A stretch of DNA of 64,000 bases, taken from Patagioenas fasciata. Lineage: Eukaryota; Chordata; Aves; Columbiformes; Columbidae. A program made the translations under genes and the position numbers. Below, one piece after another: positions 10,261-23,447 of the stretch (its first letter is position 1; every line of letters starts with the position of its first letter). The stretch lies in contig NC_092524.1 in the NCBI RefSeq assembly GCF_037038585.1, positions 46,585,001 to 46,649,000 of the forward strand. Reading direction: 5' to 3'. The notes below the pieces were generated by a model. That model searched no databases. It saw only the letters and a list, made by a program, of their open reading frames with translations, and had not been told where the DNA came from.

Positions 10261-12529
10261 CAAGCACAAAGCCAGCCCTCCATCTAGCTATCTCTCTGTC
10301 TCACTCTCTGTCTCTCTTTTCCCTTTCTTGTTCCTAACAGGAAGATCTCTGAATCTGCCTCACCAACAAAGCACCTCGTTTTATGATTTTTGTCTTGAAA
10401 GTTTAGCACTGAGGGAGCAGGATGGAAGGGATGTGAAATTCTAAACAGACCTTCTGCTCTTTCCCCGGTCCCATTCCTTTTGGTGGTGGCGGCTGAGGGA
10501 ATGGGGAAGGAGCTGGCTCCCTGGTGGGGGAAGGTGGGGGCTGAGGCAAAATGATTTTTTTTTTTTTAAACCCAGCAGATTGGACACCCTGGGGCACTTT
10601 CCATTTGGATCTGTAGCTTTCCTCCACTCCCGCCCCCCTCTTCTTGCTTTGTTAAACTGAGAATTATTTTTCTGACTACGTGTGCATCGCGGATCCCACT
10701 AGGATAGTGCTGGCCACGAGGCAGTGTCTTTATTCTCTCTTTCTTTTTCCTCCCCTGCCCCCCTTATTTCTTCCCTCTCTTTCTTTCTCTAACCCTGCTG
10801 CCAGTGGGGACATTTGTCTTGTGTTTTATAATCTGGCCCCTTCACCCCCTTCCCCTGCGTGTCTCTCTCTCTCTTTCTCAATCCTGTTTGGCTCGGTTCA
10901 TTTTTCACTTGAGTGCCTTTCCTCCCAGACTCCCCTCTGCTCTGGCCTCCCTCTGCTCAACACCAATAAAACACGCACAACACAGGTAGAACAAGGTGCC
11001 AGGGCTCAGTGTGACAAACGGCTCACACACCACTCAATAACCACGGCTGTAAATTGCCCCCTCCGCACCCTCCGCCACTTCCCAGGGACAGTGGCTCAGC
11101 CGGGCTCACGTGGCATGTGCTAGCCCACTACAGGGTGGGATGGGCAAAACCAGCAGGAGTTTGAACACCAGCCACTGCCAGGGCAGAGACCTTTCCAGCA
11201 TTGTCATTAGGGGTTGAGACATTCGATGGCCCCATTTTACTCCCCGGTGGGCCCATGCGGCCCAAGGGGCCCCAGGGGCTTGCTGTAAAATGAAGGTTGT
11301 GCAGCAAGGGGTGTAAACCACCTTCCTGACCTGAAAACCATATATTTAAGTCATATTTTGTGGCCAAGAGTCTCAAGATTCATTCCATCCATACAAGCTC
11401 TGGGGGAGTTTTAAGGGGAAGGATGACAGTGTCTTCTCAAGGATCCCTCAGTTCCCAGGTGACAAGAGCTGGGCTGGCAGCTCTGGCCAGGCGTGGTGTC
11501 ACCTCTGAGAGCCAGGGCCTCCATGGCCGGTGTTCCCAGTGCCTGCGCCAGCCCCGCGGGGCTACGTCAGCCACCTGCCCCTTGCTGCTGCGCTGCAGCA
11601 CGGCCCTCCCTGGGACACAGCATCCCTGCCTGCCCTGTGGGCTTGGGCTTGCCAGGGCTGCCCCGGCTGTGCACTCGCACTGCACGTGCCACTGCAGTGC
11701 TCGGTGCTGTGCTCTGACATTAGAGCAAGCAAACAGGAGAGAAAAATAAACCATCACCTGAGAAAAATAAACCAACAGGCAAGGAACAGGCAAGAGGAAA
11801 AAGAACAAACTGGTTAACAACATAAATGTGAGCAACATCTTTCACCAGCGGCAGCACCTGTGATCAGCTTCCTCCTAGGTCTCTGGAAACTCCATTGAGA
11901 GCAGTGGCATTAAAGAGCACACGCAAGATGGTTGGTATATAATGGATGGTGTGGGAAAGGGGAGCAAGGGGGTACAAAGCAGGTGTTATTGGTGGGGGCT
12001 GGACAGAAAGGAAAGAAGGAAAGAAAGGGTCTGGAAGATGAAAGTGAACTCAAGACTCATTCACAAGCAAGAGGGCCTTGTGGAGGAGGCTGAAAAAGAG
12101 GTGCAGTGATGTATTACTAAAGAAACAGCAGCAAAATCCAGCCTGGATGATCAGGGCAAAAGAGAGGAGGTGTCTGCCTCCCTCTCTGTGAGCCTGGGGA
12201 CCCTGGGGCTGTTGGTGGGTCAGCATGCAGGCAGTGCCACAGCTAGAGGCAGAGCAGGGGCTCTTAGATGCAGCTGCAGGGAGTGATGTGCAGCGGCTGC
12301 ATGGAAATGTGCTCTTTGAATTCCATTGTGTTTTACTTCAGCCGTCAAAACTGCAGTTGCTGTGAATTTTGCTTGAGAACCAGAGGATGCTGCACAGATG
12401 GAACTGCTGTTTTTGCAACAAGATGCAAAGCTGGGTACCTGCCTCATGGATTTCAGGTGTCAATCCCCCTTGTCTTAGGTAATTGCCAACTCTGGCAAAT
12501 ATGTGTGCCTCCTGTTACCAGTTTCATTT
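10261..12529. other. Intergenic with pyrimidine-rich tracts
   Basis: CT-rich tracts (tctctctgtctcactctctg near 10,290; ctctctttctttttcctccc near 10,735) and a GC-rich patch at about 11,520-11,710 produce several overlapping open frames on both strands. None has a recognisable domain or splice-consistent extension. No gene is supported. Confidence 0.5.
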
Positions 12530-12537
12530 GGCTATGG

Positions 12538-12669
12538 CAGGGGTGTCAAACTCATTTTCACCAGGGGCCATATCAGCCTCACGGTTGCCTTCAGAGGGCT
12601 GAGTGGAAATTTAGGACTGTATAACTATTACCACAGTAACTACAGTTATATATACAGGACTGTATATAC
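12538..12669 (+). mobile_element. Second hAT-type element, diverged right end
   Basis: It starts CAGGGGTGTCAAACTCATTT, the same terminus as the right end of the 9,169-9,287 copy read in reverse. The shared interior includes catatcagcctcac..ttgccttcagagggc and taggactgtat. The right terminus is degraded or rearranged, with a repeated ggactgtat. Flanks ggctatgg (12530-12537) and agctatgg (12670-12677) match at 7/8 and may be the 8-bp target duplication. Family membership is clear; the right boundary is tentative. Confidence 0.75.
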
Positions 12670-13104
12670 AGCTATGGGATTCCTCATCACCTCTCCTGTG
12701 TTAATTTGTGCCAGTAATATAAGTAGCATTTCCTACCCTCATACTTACAGGAGGCTGCATTTCAGCTGCAAGTGAAGAGTTTATTTTGTAAATTTGTAAC
12801 TAGTGCTTTATATCACCAACATAAGAGGAAAACACCTTTGCATCACTCTCTGCCCCAGGTTATATTGGCATCTCAGCTCTGCAGTTCAGGCTGCTTGGCT
12901 TTACTAGCAGTAAAAGCAGAGAGTTTCCTTGCTAAGCTAAAGCACGATGGAGTTAACTCTGTCAGTCTGTCTGCATAATATTGGCTGTAACATCAATTAA
13001 AGTCCTTTTGAGTGATTTGTGGAGGTGAGTGCTGAGGGCTGGTTTCTCGGGGACTGTACCACGAAGGAGTGCATGCAGCGTACAGTGCACTTCTGCAGAC
13101 AGAC

Positions 13105-13380
13105 AACTCCCATGTCTTCTGCCTTTAATCACAGCAAATGAAAGTTTCTAAACAAACGCAAGATGCCAGGCTTTTGTATTCTGCCACCCGAGCTGTCTCT
13201 GCGCTGCCGACAGTGCCGGTAATTGCAGACAGAAGCTGCTTTGTTTTAAAATGGCATCGGTAATTGAAACGGAATTCAGAATCAGGACCCTGCAGGCACC
13301 GCTTGGTGAAAGAAGAAATAAAGATCGTTTGGGTCATATCTTTTGTAATTTGCGTTTAATAATCGTACCAGGAGGTACAT
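13105..13380. promoter_or_regulatory. Candidate conserved non-coding element
   Basis: The block has motifs ctttaatcacagcaaatg, ggtaattgcagacag, catcggtaattgaaacgg and gcgtttaataatcgtacc, with intact CpGs and no repeat signature. The two ggtaattg cores lie about 45 bp apart. Enhancer-like, inferred from motif texture only. Confidence 0.35.
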
Positions 13381-16300
13381 ACAAAGGGAGAGGAGACATG
13401 AGACGCAGCCCGCTCCCCCTCCTCATGCACTCGGCCTTGCAGCCTTCCTGCGGAGACAGGGAGCCCGGTGGGAACCCTGCACCCTGTTTGGCTGGGGTGG
13501 GGTCCGGGAGGGCTGCCGGCCGCCTTGCACAGCAGCTCAGGGCTGCTTGTGAGGCTGAGCCAGAACTGCACGCTGGCAGCCAGAAGAAGAGAACGACTCC
13601 CAGGGTCCGTGTTAAACTGGATGCTCAAGTTCTGGTTTTATGGTTAGGCTGAGAATTTATGGGCCCAGGTGCTGGCTCTTGCTCGGTGGGTCTGGCTAAG
13701 CACTCAGCATGGGGGACACTCCACTGATTTGCAGTTTCTGAGTTTCTCTTTGAAATGGGCTCCCTTTGGTAGCCTTCTATGGGCTTCTGCAGTTCTGCCT
13801 GTACAAGTACATTCAAGCAAATTCGAGCTGTAGGGCATAGTTCATGCTGGAGTGTCCCAAATCTCTTCCACCACAGCACAATGAGGCATCCTCTGTTCTG
13901 CTTGGGGGGAACAGTGTATTGCCTGTGGTTCACCCAGAAATCACAGCTGGGCACTGCCTGGTGGGGACCAGCACCCCTGCAGGAGCCTGCCCATGTTTGA
14001 AGAGTGCTTGAGTGCCCTGGTAAGTTCACTAGTGTAGATGCAGCCATGTGGTCTCCTTTTTGTTATGTTTGGTGGGTGACTTCTTATTTAAGGATATTGG
14101 AGTTATCAGGAAAAAACCATATAGCAACACAAATGTTGCTGAGAGATTCTCAGGAAAGGACTGCAGTACAAGCCACAATGATCCTATCAGAGACTGTGAG
14201 GAAAATGGGTGCAAACTGAGTGGAGGTAATTTCTGTTCTTTTTGGCTTCATGCTGTACTTAGCTGATGCTTGTTTGGCCTTGGAAGCAGTGGGATGCAGC
14301 CTGTCTTTCTTTCACATAGAAGCTCACAATGGGTCTCACCATGTTCCAGTGCTGCTCCCAGTCTGCCTGTAGGAGGCAGGGCAGTGGGTTGGATGACCCC
14401 TTCAACTAACCCAGTACAGTGTGTTTATCTTCTGCTCCTGACAGCCTGTCATGCTCTGCTTCTGCTGTGCTTGCCATGGAAGTTGGGTCAAAGGCCAACA
14501 GGTTGGTGATGAAGATCTCAGCCTCAAATTGTCCAGAAACCTTCAACTGGTCTTACAGTGCCCAAAGCGTACACTCACAAGTCTATGCTACGAAGACTGC
14601 ATCAGCCAATAGAGGGCTGCCTTCTTGCCCTTTGCCCAAGCCCCTGATCCTGAAGGAGCTAAGCCCGTCAGGTACCTTCCCCATAATCTCCAGAATCACC
14701 AATTCCTATGACACAGCATCTAGCATATATGAAACAAAAAGATCTTTTTCTATGCTCGTGTAGTCTGCTGACCTGCCTGCCACCACTTTCATTTCTTCTA
14801 TATGCCGAATTCAACCACATCAAACACACACCTAAGGAAAGGCGGTATGTATTTGCATATTCCAAGTTGGTCTTTCTAAAGCTCAGTGATGTCCTGAGGG
14901 CCACTCTAAATCCAGATGAGACAAACATGGATGTGAGCCAGACCAGTCCATTCTGTCTGAACAGTGGGTCTCTTTACCCAAGACTTCAAGTACGTTTTGG
15001 GTAACAAACAGCCCTGGTTACCATAATTCATGTCCTGTTAATCTCAGTGGAAAGAATCATGTGGTACTGCCTGGGTTTTTTTCACACAACGTACATTTTT
15101 CTCTACCATTAGGCTTGATTCAGGGACAGGCTTCATTGTCACCTGTGGTCAGGATACAAAGGAGACATTTCCAATGTCCAGCAGCTCCCCTGTACTCTGG
15201 ATTGATGCTGTAACATCCCCATTTCCCTTCCACATATGCCCTGCATTTCTTCCTTAAGCTGCTCCTGGCAGCTCACCATTTCACCATTCTTGCCTATGGC
15301 CAGGAAGAGCATCATCTGTCAGCTACATCTGGAACTGACATCCTGCATTCTTCCAGTGAGCCCAAGGGGTCCTTATCAGAGAGCCAGAGCTGCACTTGTG
15401 ACAGGAGAAATTTAGGTTGGGGAGAGGTACCTTGGCTTCTCCCAGTTTTAATTGCTATTACATGGAAGAATCTTTTAAAATTTTAAGAGTCAATATCCTG
15501 ATTTTTCTATAGCCTAGAGAAAGCGGTGACACGTGACTTGGCATCCCCCTGCTCAAATGTTATCAGCAAATACCCACAAGTATAAAACCAGACGTCTGAA
15601 GTCAGATGAGGGAGACCATCTGAAAGAGGTAAAGCAAAGGAGTTTCTCTACTTTGTGGAGATAGTATAAGCACTGTATAATTATATGCAGAGACCAAACC
15701 TTTCTTTTCTGCCTGAGAAACTGAGGATGCGTTAGCCTTTGGGTGCAGCAGCAGAGCTGGTGAGGAGGTCCATAAAAGGCACTATGGATGCTTTGTCATT
15801 TTACCTCCAAGCCTTCCTCTCACCTTATTCACGGCAAAGACCTAGTAGGCCTCATCACATTAACCCTCTTCCTTGACAGCACTTCAGTAAATGACTGTGT
15901 CCTGCAAGGTACCCAAGTGAGCTAGACTGCTGCCTATGAGTGGCTTTCTGGCTGGGCACGTATGTCCTACAGTGGTTATCAGCCTGGTGGGGGTGCTGTG
16001 GCAATGCTCCTCTGCTCTCTTCCCTCCTTGGTTCAGTGCCAGATCCTCAGCTCCAGTTTCAACATGTCCACATTCTTCCTCCATGAACAACCAGAGATCT
16101 TAGGTGGATGGTCACACATTAGGTGATAGAAAGAAGAGAGAGCTCTTGAAGATGAATTTAAATGAGCCCTCTTGGCCTTGCCTTGCTTTAGTAACTCTCT
16201 TGAGGGGCTGTTTCCATGGGCCTGCTGTTCGGCCCTTTGACAGCCACGTCTCCTTCATGTTGTACTATTAGAGCTCCTTTTGCATGCTGCAGAAGATGTC

Positions 16301-16640
16301 ACTAGGAGGAGAAGACCATAAAACTATCAGCAACATCCTCTTTTGATCTGTACATCTTTCTCACACTCCTCTTACACCACCACCCATCCTCACACAGTTA
16401 TTTCATTCACACTTCCCACACACTTATGTGGGACCCCACACCTATACATGCTCACACAGATGCACCACGCTCTTATTTTCTCTGTTCCCCGGCCTTCCTT
16501 CCCTCCTCCCATCTGTTTGTTGAATAATTCCTGGCTAAGTAACTTTCTCTGTGCAGCCCCCGGGCCGGGGCGCAGGGACTTGCCCCCTCCTCCCCGCTGG
16601 CTGTCCAGGGGGCTTTTGAACATGTGTTTCTGGGAGGCAG
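13381..16640. other. Intergenic, nothing recognised
   Basis: A GC-rich patch lies at about 13,400-13,620, and the rest is unique sequence of mixed composition. No gene, RNA gene or repeat is identified on either strand. Confidence 0.5.
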
Positions 16641-16890
16641 ACACCAGCTGGCTGGGCGACATTTGCATAGTCAGCTAAAAGCCCCTGAGCTGAGCTGGGG
16701 ACGTCTGGAGGAGCCCATGGCAGGACGGAGGGAAGAAGGAAGCGCTGGTCAGCTGGAGGTCAGCTGGAACAGATTTCCAAATGAATGGACAGATGGCGAA
16801 AGGAGATGAGGGGTTGGGGGGGAGCAATCAAAGGCTTCTACATCAAATAAATAAATCACTAAATGCAGTAGGGGAATAAATGACCAATGT
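16640..16890. promoter_or_regulatory. Possible conserved element with octamer motif
   Basis: The block contains gacatttgcatagtcagc (ATTTGCAT octamer) and an AT-rich run, caaataaataaatcactaaatg. It is not obviously repetitive. This is a weak call. Confidence 0.22.
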
Positions 16891-17334
16891 GCCTACGGGC
16901 ATGGCAGTCACTGTGCTGCTTCCTTCAGAGCCCGTGGGTGGATGAGGCAAGCAGGGGCTCTCATTGCTCTTGGCACCAGGGAGTGAGCAGGAGGGACCAC
17001 GGACCAAAGCAGGGCCAGGGAGAGGTGTGGGGCTCTGTGGGGTCCCAGTGCTGCAAAGCAGCATCAGGGAGTTGGGGGCTCCCTGCAGCCTCCCACAGCG
17101 AGCTGCACGGCCCTGCTGCTGGGCCTCCATCTATGCACCAGCAGGGCCGGCCGTGGCTGCAAGGACATATGCCCAGTTTGCCTGGCCACACTGGGATTCC
17201 ATGACACCACCCAGCTCAACGGGTTTGGGACTGGGGTTTGTGCAGCCCCAAGCAGAGGGTACCCTCGTGGTACCAACCCTTCTTCACCACTGTTCCTTCT
17301 TACTGTTTTCCCCCCTTCTCCCTTCACTTCAGCT

Positions 17335-17700
17335 CATTTCATTGGACTGAAAATAATAAAGCAATCTCTACAGTTTTCCTCCTACAAGGACATGTCTTTG
17401 CCATTCCGGAATAACAGCAAAACATTATATTTATGAGCCTCTATGCTGCCTTCGCACTCTCTGCTGATCACTGTTCCCGGCTGCCTGCCTGGTTTCATGT
17501 TCTTTCCTGTCTGCACAGCTCACTCCTCAGGGCGGAAAATACACTTTATCGTTTGATCCTGCAGCACTTTCTGGACACTTGGGAAAAAAGCCCTCCCTTA
17601 GCATGCGAATTGCTCAGGCAAAGAAAACTGACATGCCTCCCCAGTGCTCAGGGTGGCCACAATTGAAGACTTTGGGAAAAAAAGGCCAAATGCCGTAAAG
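17335..17700. promoter_or_regulatory. Candidate conserved non-coding element
   Basis: Unique sequence with a perfect palindrome, TTCCGGAA, inside gccattccggaataacag, AT-rich segments (aaaataataaagcaatc) and tactttatcgtttgatcc-like text. It has no repeat features. The palindrome resembles inverted CATTCC (TEAD-type) half-sites. Inference only. Confidence 0.3.
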
Positions 17701-17951
17701 GACCATCAGAGGCTAAGCCACCCTGAGAGTACTGTTTTCTTCCTTTCAAGCTGTTTAGTGATCGCCATATGCCCTTGATCAAGATGGTTCACAAATTACA
17801 TATTGTCTTTAAAGTTCTGCCTGCTGTAACTGTGAGTGTTCTCCTGAACTGCATGAATGTCTGAGCTGCTTCTGGGCTTACATCCTCCACACACCATCAG
17901 CAACTCCTACAGGCTAGCTATGCATCACTGTAAGAGGTATTCCCACTACAT

Positions 17952-18110
17952 CCCCCCCCCCCCCCTTTTTTCTTTAATTCTTCAGGAGAAGGGGAAATGC
18001 ATTTGAGTTATTTTTAATGCGGTTTGAGAGAATTGGTGTTTTTTTTAATTTTTGTTTGTTTGTTTTTGGTTTTTTGTATTTGTTTTTGTTTTCTTTTTTT
18101 AATTTTTATT
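17952..18110. repeat. C14 homopolymer followed by T-rich tract
   Basis: A run of 14 C (17952-17965) is followed directly by T runs, then TTTG/TTTA-rich low-complexity sequence to about 18,110 (gtttgtttgtttttggtttt). Simple sequence, with no coding potential. Confidence 0.85.
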
Positions 18111-19282
18111 TTCCTAATGCTGTTGCCTGGCTAGTGCTAAATCCTTTCCTGAGGGATGCAAACACATGTTCCATGTCATGAGTGCAAGCAAACAGATGTT
18201 ACAGGAGCATATAAGGAAGGCTGTCACTAAGGGCAAGCTAACACCAAAGGGCAATTCCACATGAACTCCCTGTGCGGATGGTCCTACCACGTGTGAAAGG
18301 GGGCTGTACCTTAGGTAAAACTGTCAGGGTCTGGATGGTACCAATAGGCCTTAAATACCCTGAGTGGTCTCACCAGGGGTCCCCACCCACACCCTCTCCC
18401 CAGGGGCTCCATTTAAGCTCAGCCTGGGCCATACATTCCTTTTCTGAGCTGTGTTGTAGGTATGCCTCTCTCTAGTTCTGTTTCTCCCCTCACCTCATGG
18501 ACAGACTTCAGACTTATCCTGCAGCCCCATCTCCTGCTGCTCCTGACTAGACTCTCTGGATGGACCTCGTTCATCACTTTACCTCATCCAGAGCTGTGGA
18601 TGGACCCTGTTTCCAGTACCCAGCTCTGCTGGCCGTGCTCAGGTGCTGCAGGACTGTGCCCTGGTCAGTGAGGGCACGGCCTGGGCTGGGCTCACCCTTG
18701 GCTCCCAGCTCACCCTCCCTTAGGAGCAGCATGTCCTCGCTGCTCTGTGACACAAACTGTGAACTGCACTTGGCCTGAGGAGGACAAGCAACTGAATGTA
18801 TGCTGTCTTGTGTCCACCAGCATTGTGTGTGCCTGCTGTTATCCAGCTCTGAAGCTCCCTGCCTCTTCAAAATTATGACTTTTTATCTTTGGAAGTCCAG
18901 GTAATGATGTCTTCTTTTCTCAGAATTTTGCACACAGGTTTCTGTAGACTAAGGATAGCTGCTTTTATTTTAGAAAAGCACTTACCATTTGTCCTCAACT
19001 GCCATTCCTTTTTGCTCTTCCAGTTTGTTATATCTAGCCTAAAGCTGCTGAGGCTGGAGAACTGATGGGCAAAAGCCACTTACAGTTTGGGCTGATGTGG
19101 ACATTGTTTGGTGATCCTTTGCGCTCTGAGCAGTGACCTTGGAAGCCCCCTTAACTCCTGGCTGTTCGGATCCTGCCTTAGGTTTCTGTAGTTAACTGTA
19201 GGGCTTTTTAATGTAAGAACACCTATCGGGAAGAAGTAGATCTTGTCTTTCAACAACACTGGCTGAATTTCTATTCAGGTGT

Positions 19283-19366
19283 GGTTTTTTTGTGTGTGTG
19301 GGTTTTTTTGTTTGTGGGGGTTTTTTTTTGCTTGTTTGTTTGTTTGGTTGGTTTTGTTTTTTGCTA
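19283..19366 (+). repeat. G/T-rich low-complexity tract
   Basis: This is a GGTTTTTTT/TGTGTGTGGG/GTTTGTTTG tract. Similar tracts occur at 36,561-36,672 and 55,382-55,497, all T/G-rich on the + strand. They create long stop-poor frames (Val/Cys/Phe-rich on plus, Asn/Thr/Lys-rich on minus) that are not genes. Confidence 0.8.
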
Positions 19367-22300
19367 ACCCATAATTTATTAAACAATTAACTTCTCCAAA
19401 GTACCAGGTAGCCTTAACTCATCCCAGCTCCCTTTGCATTTGGTCTCAATGTGTCTGTCTTGATGTACTAGAAATGAGCAAATGAGATGTCCTCTTCTGC
19501 AGTCAGGAAAACATTGTCGTGCATGCCTGTTGTGAGAAAGAAATAATACTTGTTAGTAGAGCTCACTATATATGAAGCAAAATGAAGTCTACCATCGTTG
19601 GGCTTTTTTTGAAACTGTTGAATTTGGTCTCCAGGGCTTTATTTATCACTTGGAAATATTCACGTGCCTGTTGGGATTTCATCAGGACACTTGCATATCC
19701 CCAAAGTTTTCTGAATTCTCACAGGGGAGGTTCTTCTATCTCAGGTACAAACTGTTTTGTTACTCTGTGCTCTGTAACATTTGCCCTCTAAGCAGGTAAG
19801 AGAAACACTCAGCGTAAGTGTCCCATGCAGTTGTTGAAAAGCTTTGTCTCTGCTGTGCTGGGAAGTGTGCTGGGACACAGCAGGGCAGAGGGGAGATCAC
19901 CATGCAGGCTGTTCTCACCTTGCTCCGCTCTGGATCAGATGTGCTTCTCAGTCTAAGTACCTCTGAGTTCTGCCAGACTAAGTATCAGAAATAACATCAG
20001 TGGAGCATGCAGGGAAAGAGAAAGCAGGCTTGTGCCAGCTGTCTCTGCATACGTGTGTGCGTACACACTATCACAAATGCTGCCAGCTGCCTGAAATCTC
20101 AAGCTGCTGGCAGGATATGGAGTTTGTCTTCCTCCAGACTTGAACTTGTGCTTCCTGCTCCACGGGCAGCTGCTGCCAAATGCCCAGCTCATGTTTTGTT
20201 TTATGAATCCCTTGCTTCTGTGAGGCTTTTTTTATTATTATTATTTGAGCTAAAATGGATCCATAACCTTGTGGGACAAGGACATTGGCCTGGCTGGCAG
20301 TGCACATGCTTTCTCGTGCTTGTGCTCTCCCTCCCCTCCACAATTACTCTTCATGCAGTACAGAAAATAAAACATTCCAGGAAAATACGACTGTCCACTC
20401 TCCCAACAGGAGGTCACCAAGGCTTGGCCTAGCATAAGAAAAAGAAAGCCCAGGGAAAGAGCTGCTCCTGTTTGATTTATGCACTGGCTGGGCAACAGGA
20501 GGGACAGCTGAGTGGAAGGAAGGTACTACAGGAGCTGCTAATTGAGTAATCGCAGCTCAGAGCTGCAGAGGAAGTGGCAGGAGCAGGTGGGAGAGGCCTT
20601 CTCTTCTGGCTGGCAGGAGCCCCTATGTTCTTTTCTTACTCTGGGTTTGAGAGCAACAGGACAGGTATATTTGTCTGCTTTTTGACATTGCAGAGCACAA
20701 TTGCTGTGCCTCTGCCATAGCTGAGTCTGCCCCAGCATGTGCCACTTATGTGTCCCCTCAAACCCTTTTCATAAAAGAAAAGTTTAATGTAGTAGTTCTG
20801 TGTCTGACTAGACTTAGAGGCTTTCTTTGGCTCTGTGTCCAGCCCTTGGTGTGGAGAGTTAAGAAGGTGAATGGTGGTGGTGTTGCCTTCTCTCTGTGCT
20901 GGGGATGGTGGGCATGAGCACACCCTTACGCACAATCCATCATCCATGCTGTCCGCACCTACACACTGGGGCTTTAAGGCTCAATTCAGCAAGAGCCAGA
21001 AATGCTCCTCTGTCCCACAGCTGAGTGCAAGATGCAGCAATTGTCAGGGTGTGCAAGGGGGATATGGCATCTCCTGGCATGGCTGCGCTCAGCCAGGGAC
21101 CTGCTGTTCCTCACTTCTGCCTCCTGCCCCACTGAGCTGGCAGCTGCCAAGCTCCTTCTCTGCCTGAATGCAAACTTGAGGCACATGTTCCAAATTGCAG
21201 CTGAACTGCAAATCATCTCCCAGCACTGGCAATTACCCACTCTCCACATGCCTGTTGAATTGCATGCCCGATCCCAGGACCATGCTGGAGCTTGGGCAGC
21301 TGCAACTGGAGAGGCAGTGTGTAGCAAGATCTGAGCCCATTTAGCTTATCCTCATTAGTTTTTCTGAACCCCCTCGGCCTGTTATAGTCACTGCCCTTTT
21401 CAAAGTACACCCTTCCACCTTCTCTGCAGATGAGTGAGATATTCTTGTGAGCAGCCCTTGTTTTTCTCCCGCTCAGGAGGAAGGCCATTACTGCAGTAGT
21501 CAGAGCAATCGAGACATTTGCTTCTGACTGTGAGGGATGCTCGGAGGAGTAGGACAGGTAAAGTCCCTCCAGCATCACTAGAGGTCTCTCTTCATCTGTA
21601 TGTGCTTGTCTGCAGGGCAATGGGAGAAAAATACACTTGCTCAGAATAATTTCTTCATCTGCTTCTTGACATGTCAAAGCCTCATAGAGCACGCAAGCTG
21701 AGCAAAGTCATAGGGCTGAGTTCTGCTGACTTAGTTTCTCTGGATGTCAACTGCTCAAAAGTGTCTGTGTGGGACCTGCTTTCTGTGGCGTGGCTCTCCC
21801 AAGCTCCCATCTCCTCCCAGCACCCTGTTCAGAACTGCAGGGCTCTGTGGCTGTGTGGCATTGATGGCCCTTTGCCCTCAGCTTGCACAGACACCTCCTC
21901 AGAAAGTGTTTTGCCAAAACCATGGTCTGAGCTTTTTGGGAGCTGGTCCTCTCCTGATTCCTTGTCCTCTGGCCAGGCTGTTGGCCGTGGGCCTCAGCTT
22001 GCCCCTCTGTGCCCATGCCTCTGCAACTCCTGCGTGTGCTTGATGGGTGGTGCAAAGTCCTCCAGCATCCCAGCAAAGAGCACCAGCAGCAAAACATTGA
22101 TGCTGCTTTGGAGCTGACACCAGTGGAAGGAGAGGAATGGTGTTACTGGTGCTAAGATTTTTGGAGGATTGGTTGTCTGTTCTCCCATGTATCTCACTTC
22201 ATTGGAGCAATGATTCTCAAGCAAAATCTTTCTCTGCAGGCTACCTGGGGCACAAGACCAGCTCAGGAGTTGGAGTATCCACATTTATGAGAAAGGCTTT

Positions 22301-23385
22301 TCCCAGGATTTTGTGGCATCTTTTCCTCTTGTGTTTTCCAGTGACAGGCAATGAACCATAGCCTGGTGACTCCAGACACACGCACTTCCCTTCCATGTGC
22401 AGGCCTGGACCCAGTGCTGTGGTAGATGAAACTTCACCTGCTTTTTCAACAGGACGAGGCAACTTTGTTTCTGTACTGTGCTTTCTTTTCCATATATGGT
22501 GGTAGGCAGCAGCCATCACCACTGTGCATGCCATGTATTGCTGTCAGGACCCATCCAGCAGACTCTGGCCTCAGGAGTGGTCCTGCAGGGTGGTTTTGTC
22601 CAGGGATGGAGTTACCCAGCTCCTGTAGCTGGTCTGGCCTTGCAGGCACTGGAGCGGCCAGGAACAGCCTTGGGAGTGGGCAAGTGGACTCTGCGTGGTT
22701 TCCACCTCATCCCGGCTGCCATGTTGAGCTTGCACATCCCCTGTGTAATATCACTAGTTGCTGTAGAGAAGAGTGTTCTTCAACTTTTCCTAGCTCTGCT
22801 GGGCTCCTGTGCTCAGCTTCTTATCCAGGGTTGGCCATTATTTTCTTCTATTCTGATGTATATTTATTTTTATAAGGTGAGAAGTGGGTGACATGTTTGT
22901 GCTTAAGTAAGGCACTGATAGGAAGAGAGAGACTGAAAAGCCAGGCTGCTCCTCAGAGCTTGGAAAATGCTCTCCCAGTCTCCTCTGAGCTATTTTCTGC
23001 TGCTTTAGCCCTCTCCACCAACACAGGCTTGCAGTTCTGAAATCCTAGCTGAGCAACCTCTCCAGCAGCTGCCAACCTGACCTGCAGCCCTTGGTGACAG
23101 TGATTCAGTAAGGTGAGCCATGTGGATCTGGAAATCTAGTCCTGGTGATGGGAAGTGGTTTTTGGAGCATCCCTGCCAGGGCCTGGGAAGGTGGAAGTAC
23201 CATTGACAAGAGGTGGTGTAGTCAGTTTGTACATAGCTAGAGGTACTTGTTCTGGGACACTGCTGACCTTTTGGAAGTCCTTTAGAGTAGATCCTTCTCT
23301 GGTTTTGAATTCATCAACTGCTCTCCCCTGATATATCCTTGCTAATCTTCCACTGAGCAGAAAGACAGGCAGTTCAGGACATGGC

Positions 23386-23447
23386 ATGTGAATGACTTGG
23401 GAAATGTGAATGACTTGGGAAATGTGAATGACTTGGGAAATGTGAAT
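23386..23447 (+). repeat. 18-bp tandem repeat, about 3.4 copies
   Basis: The unit atgtgaatgacttgggaa is repeated three times without a mismatch (23386-23439), then a partial unit atgtgaat (23440-23447). Perfect identity suggests recent expansion. The minus-strand frame reads it as an HISQVI repeat, a by-product. Confidence 0.95.

Noticed and set aside
11437..11838. Open frames on both strands across a GC-rich patch
   Set aside because: Both strands and several phases are open at once, which points to base composition rather than selection. No domain.
22426..22891. 149- and 137-codon plus-strand frames, partly hydrophobic
   Set aside because: Two phases open together, no signal peptide followed by a plausible domain, and no splice-supported extension.
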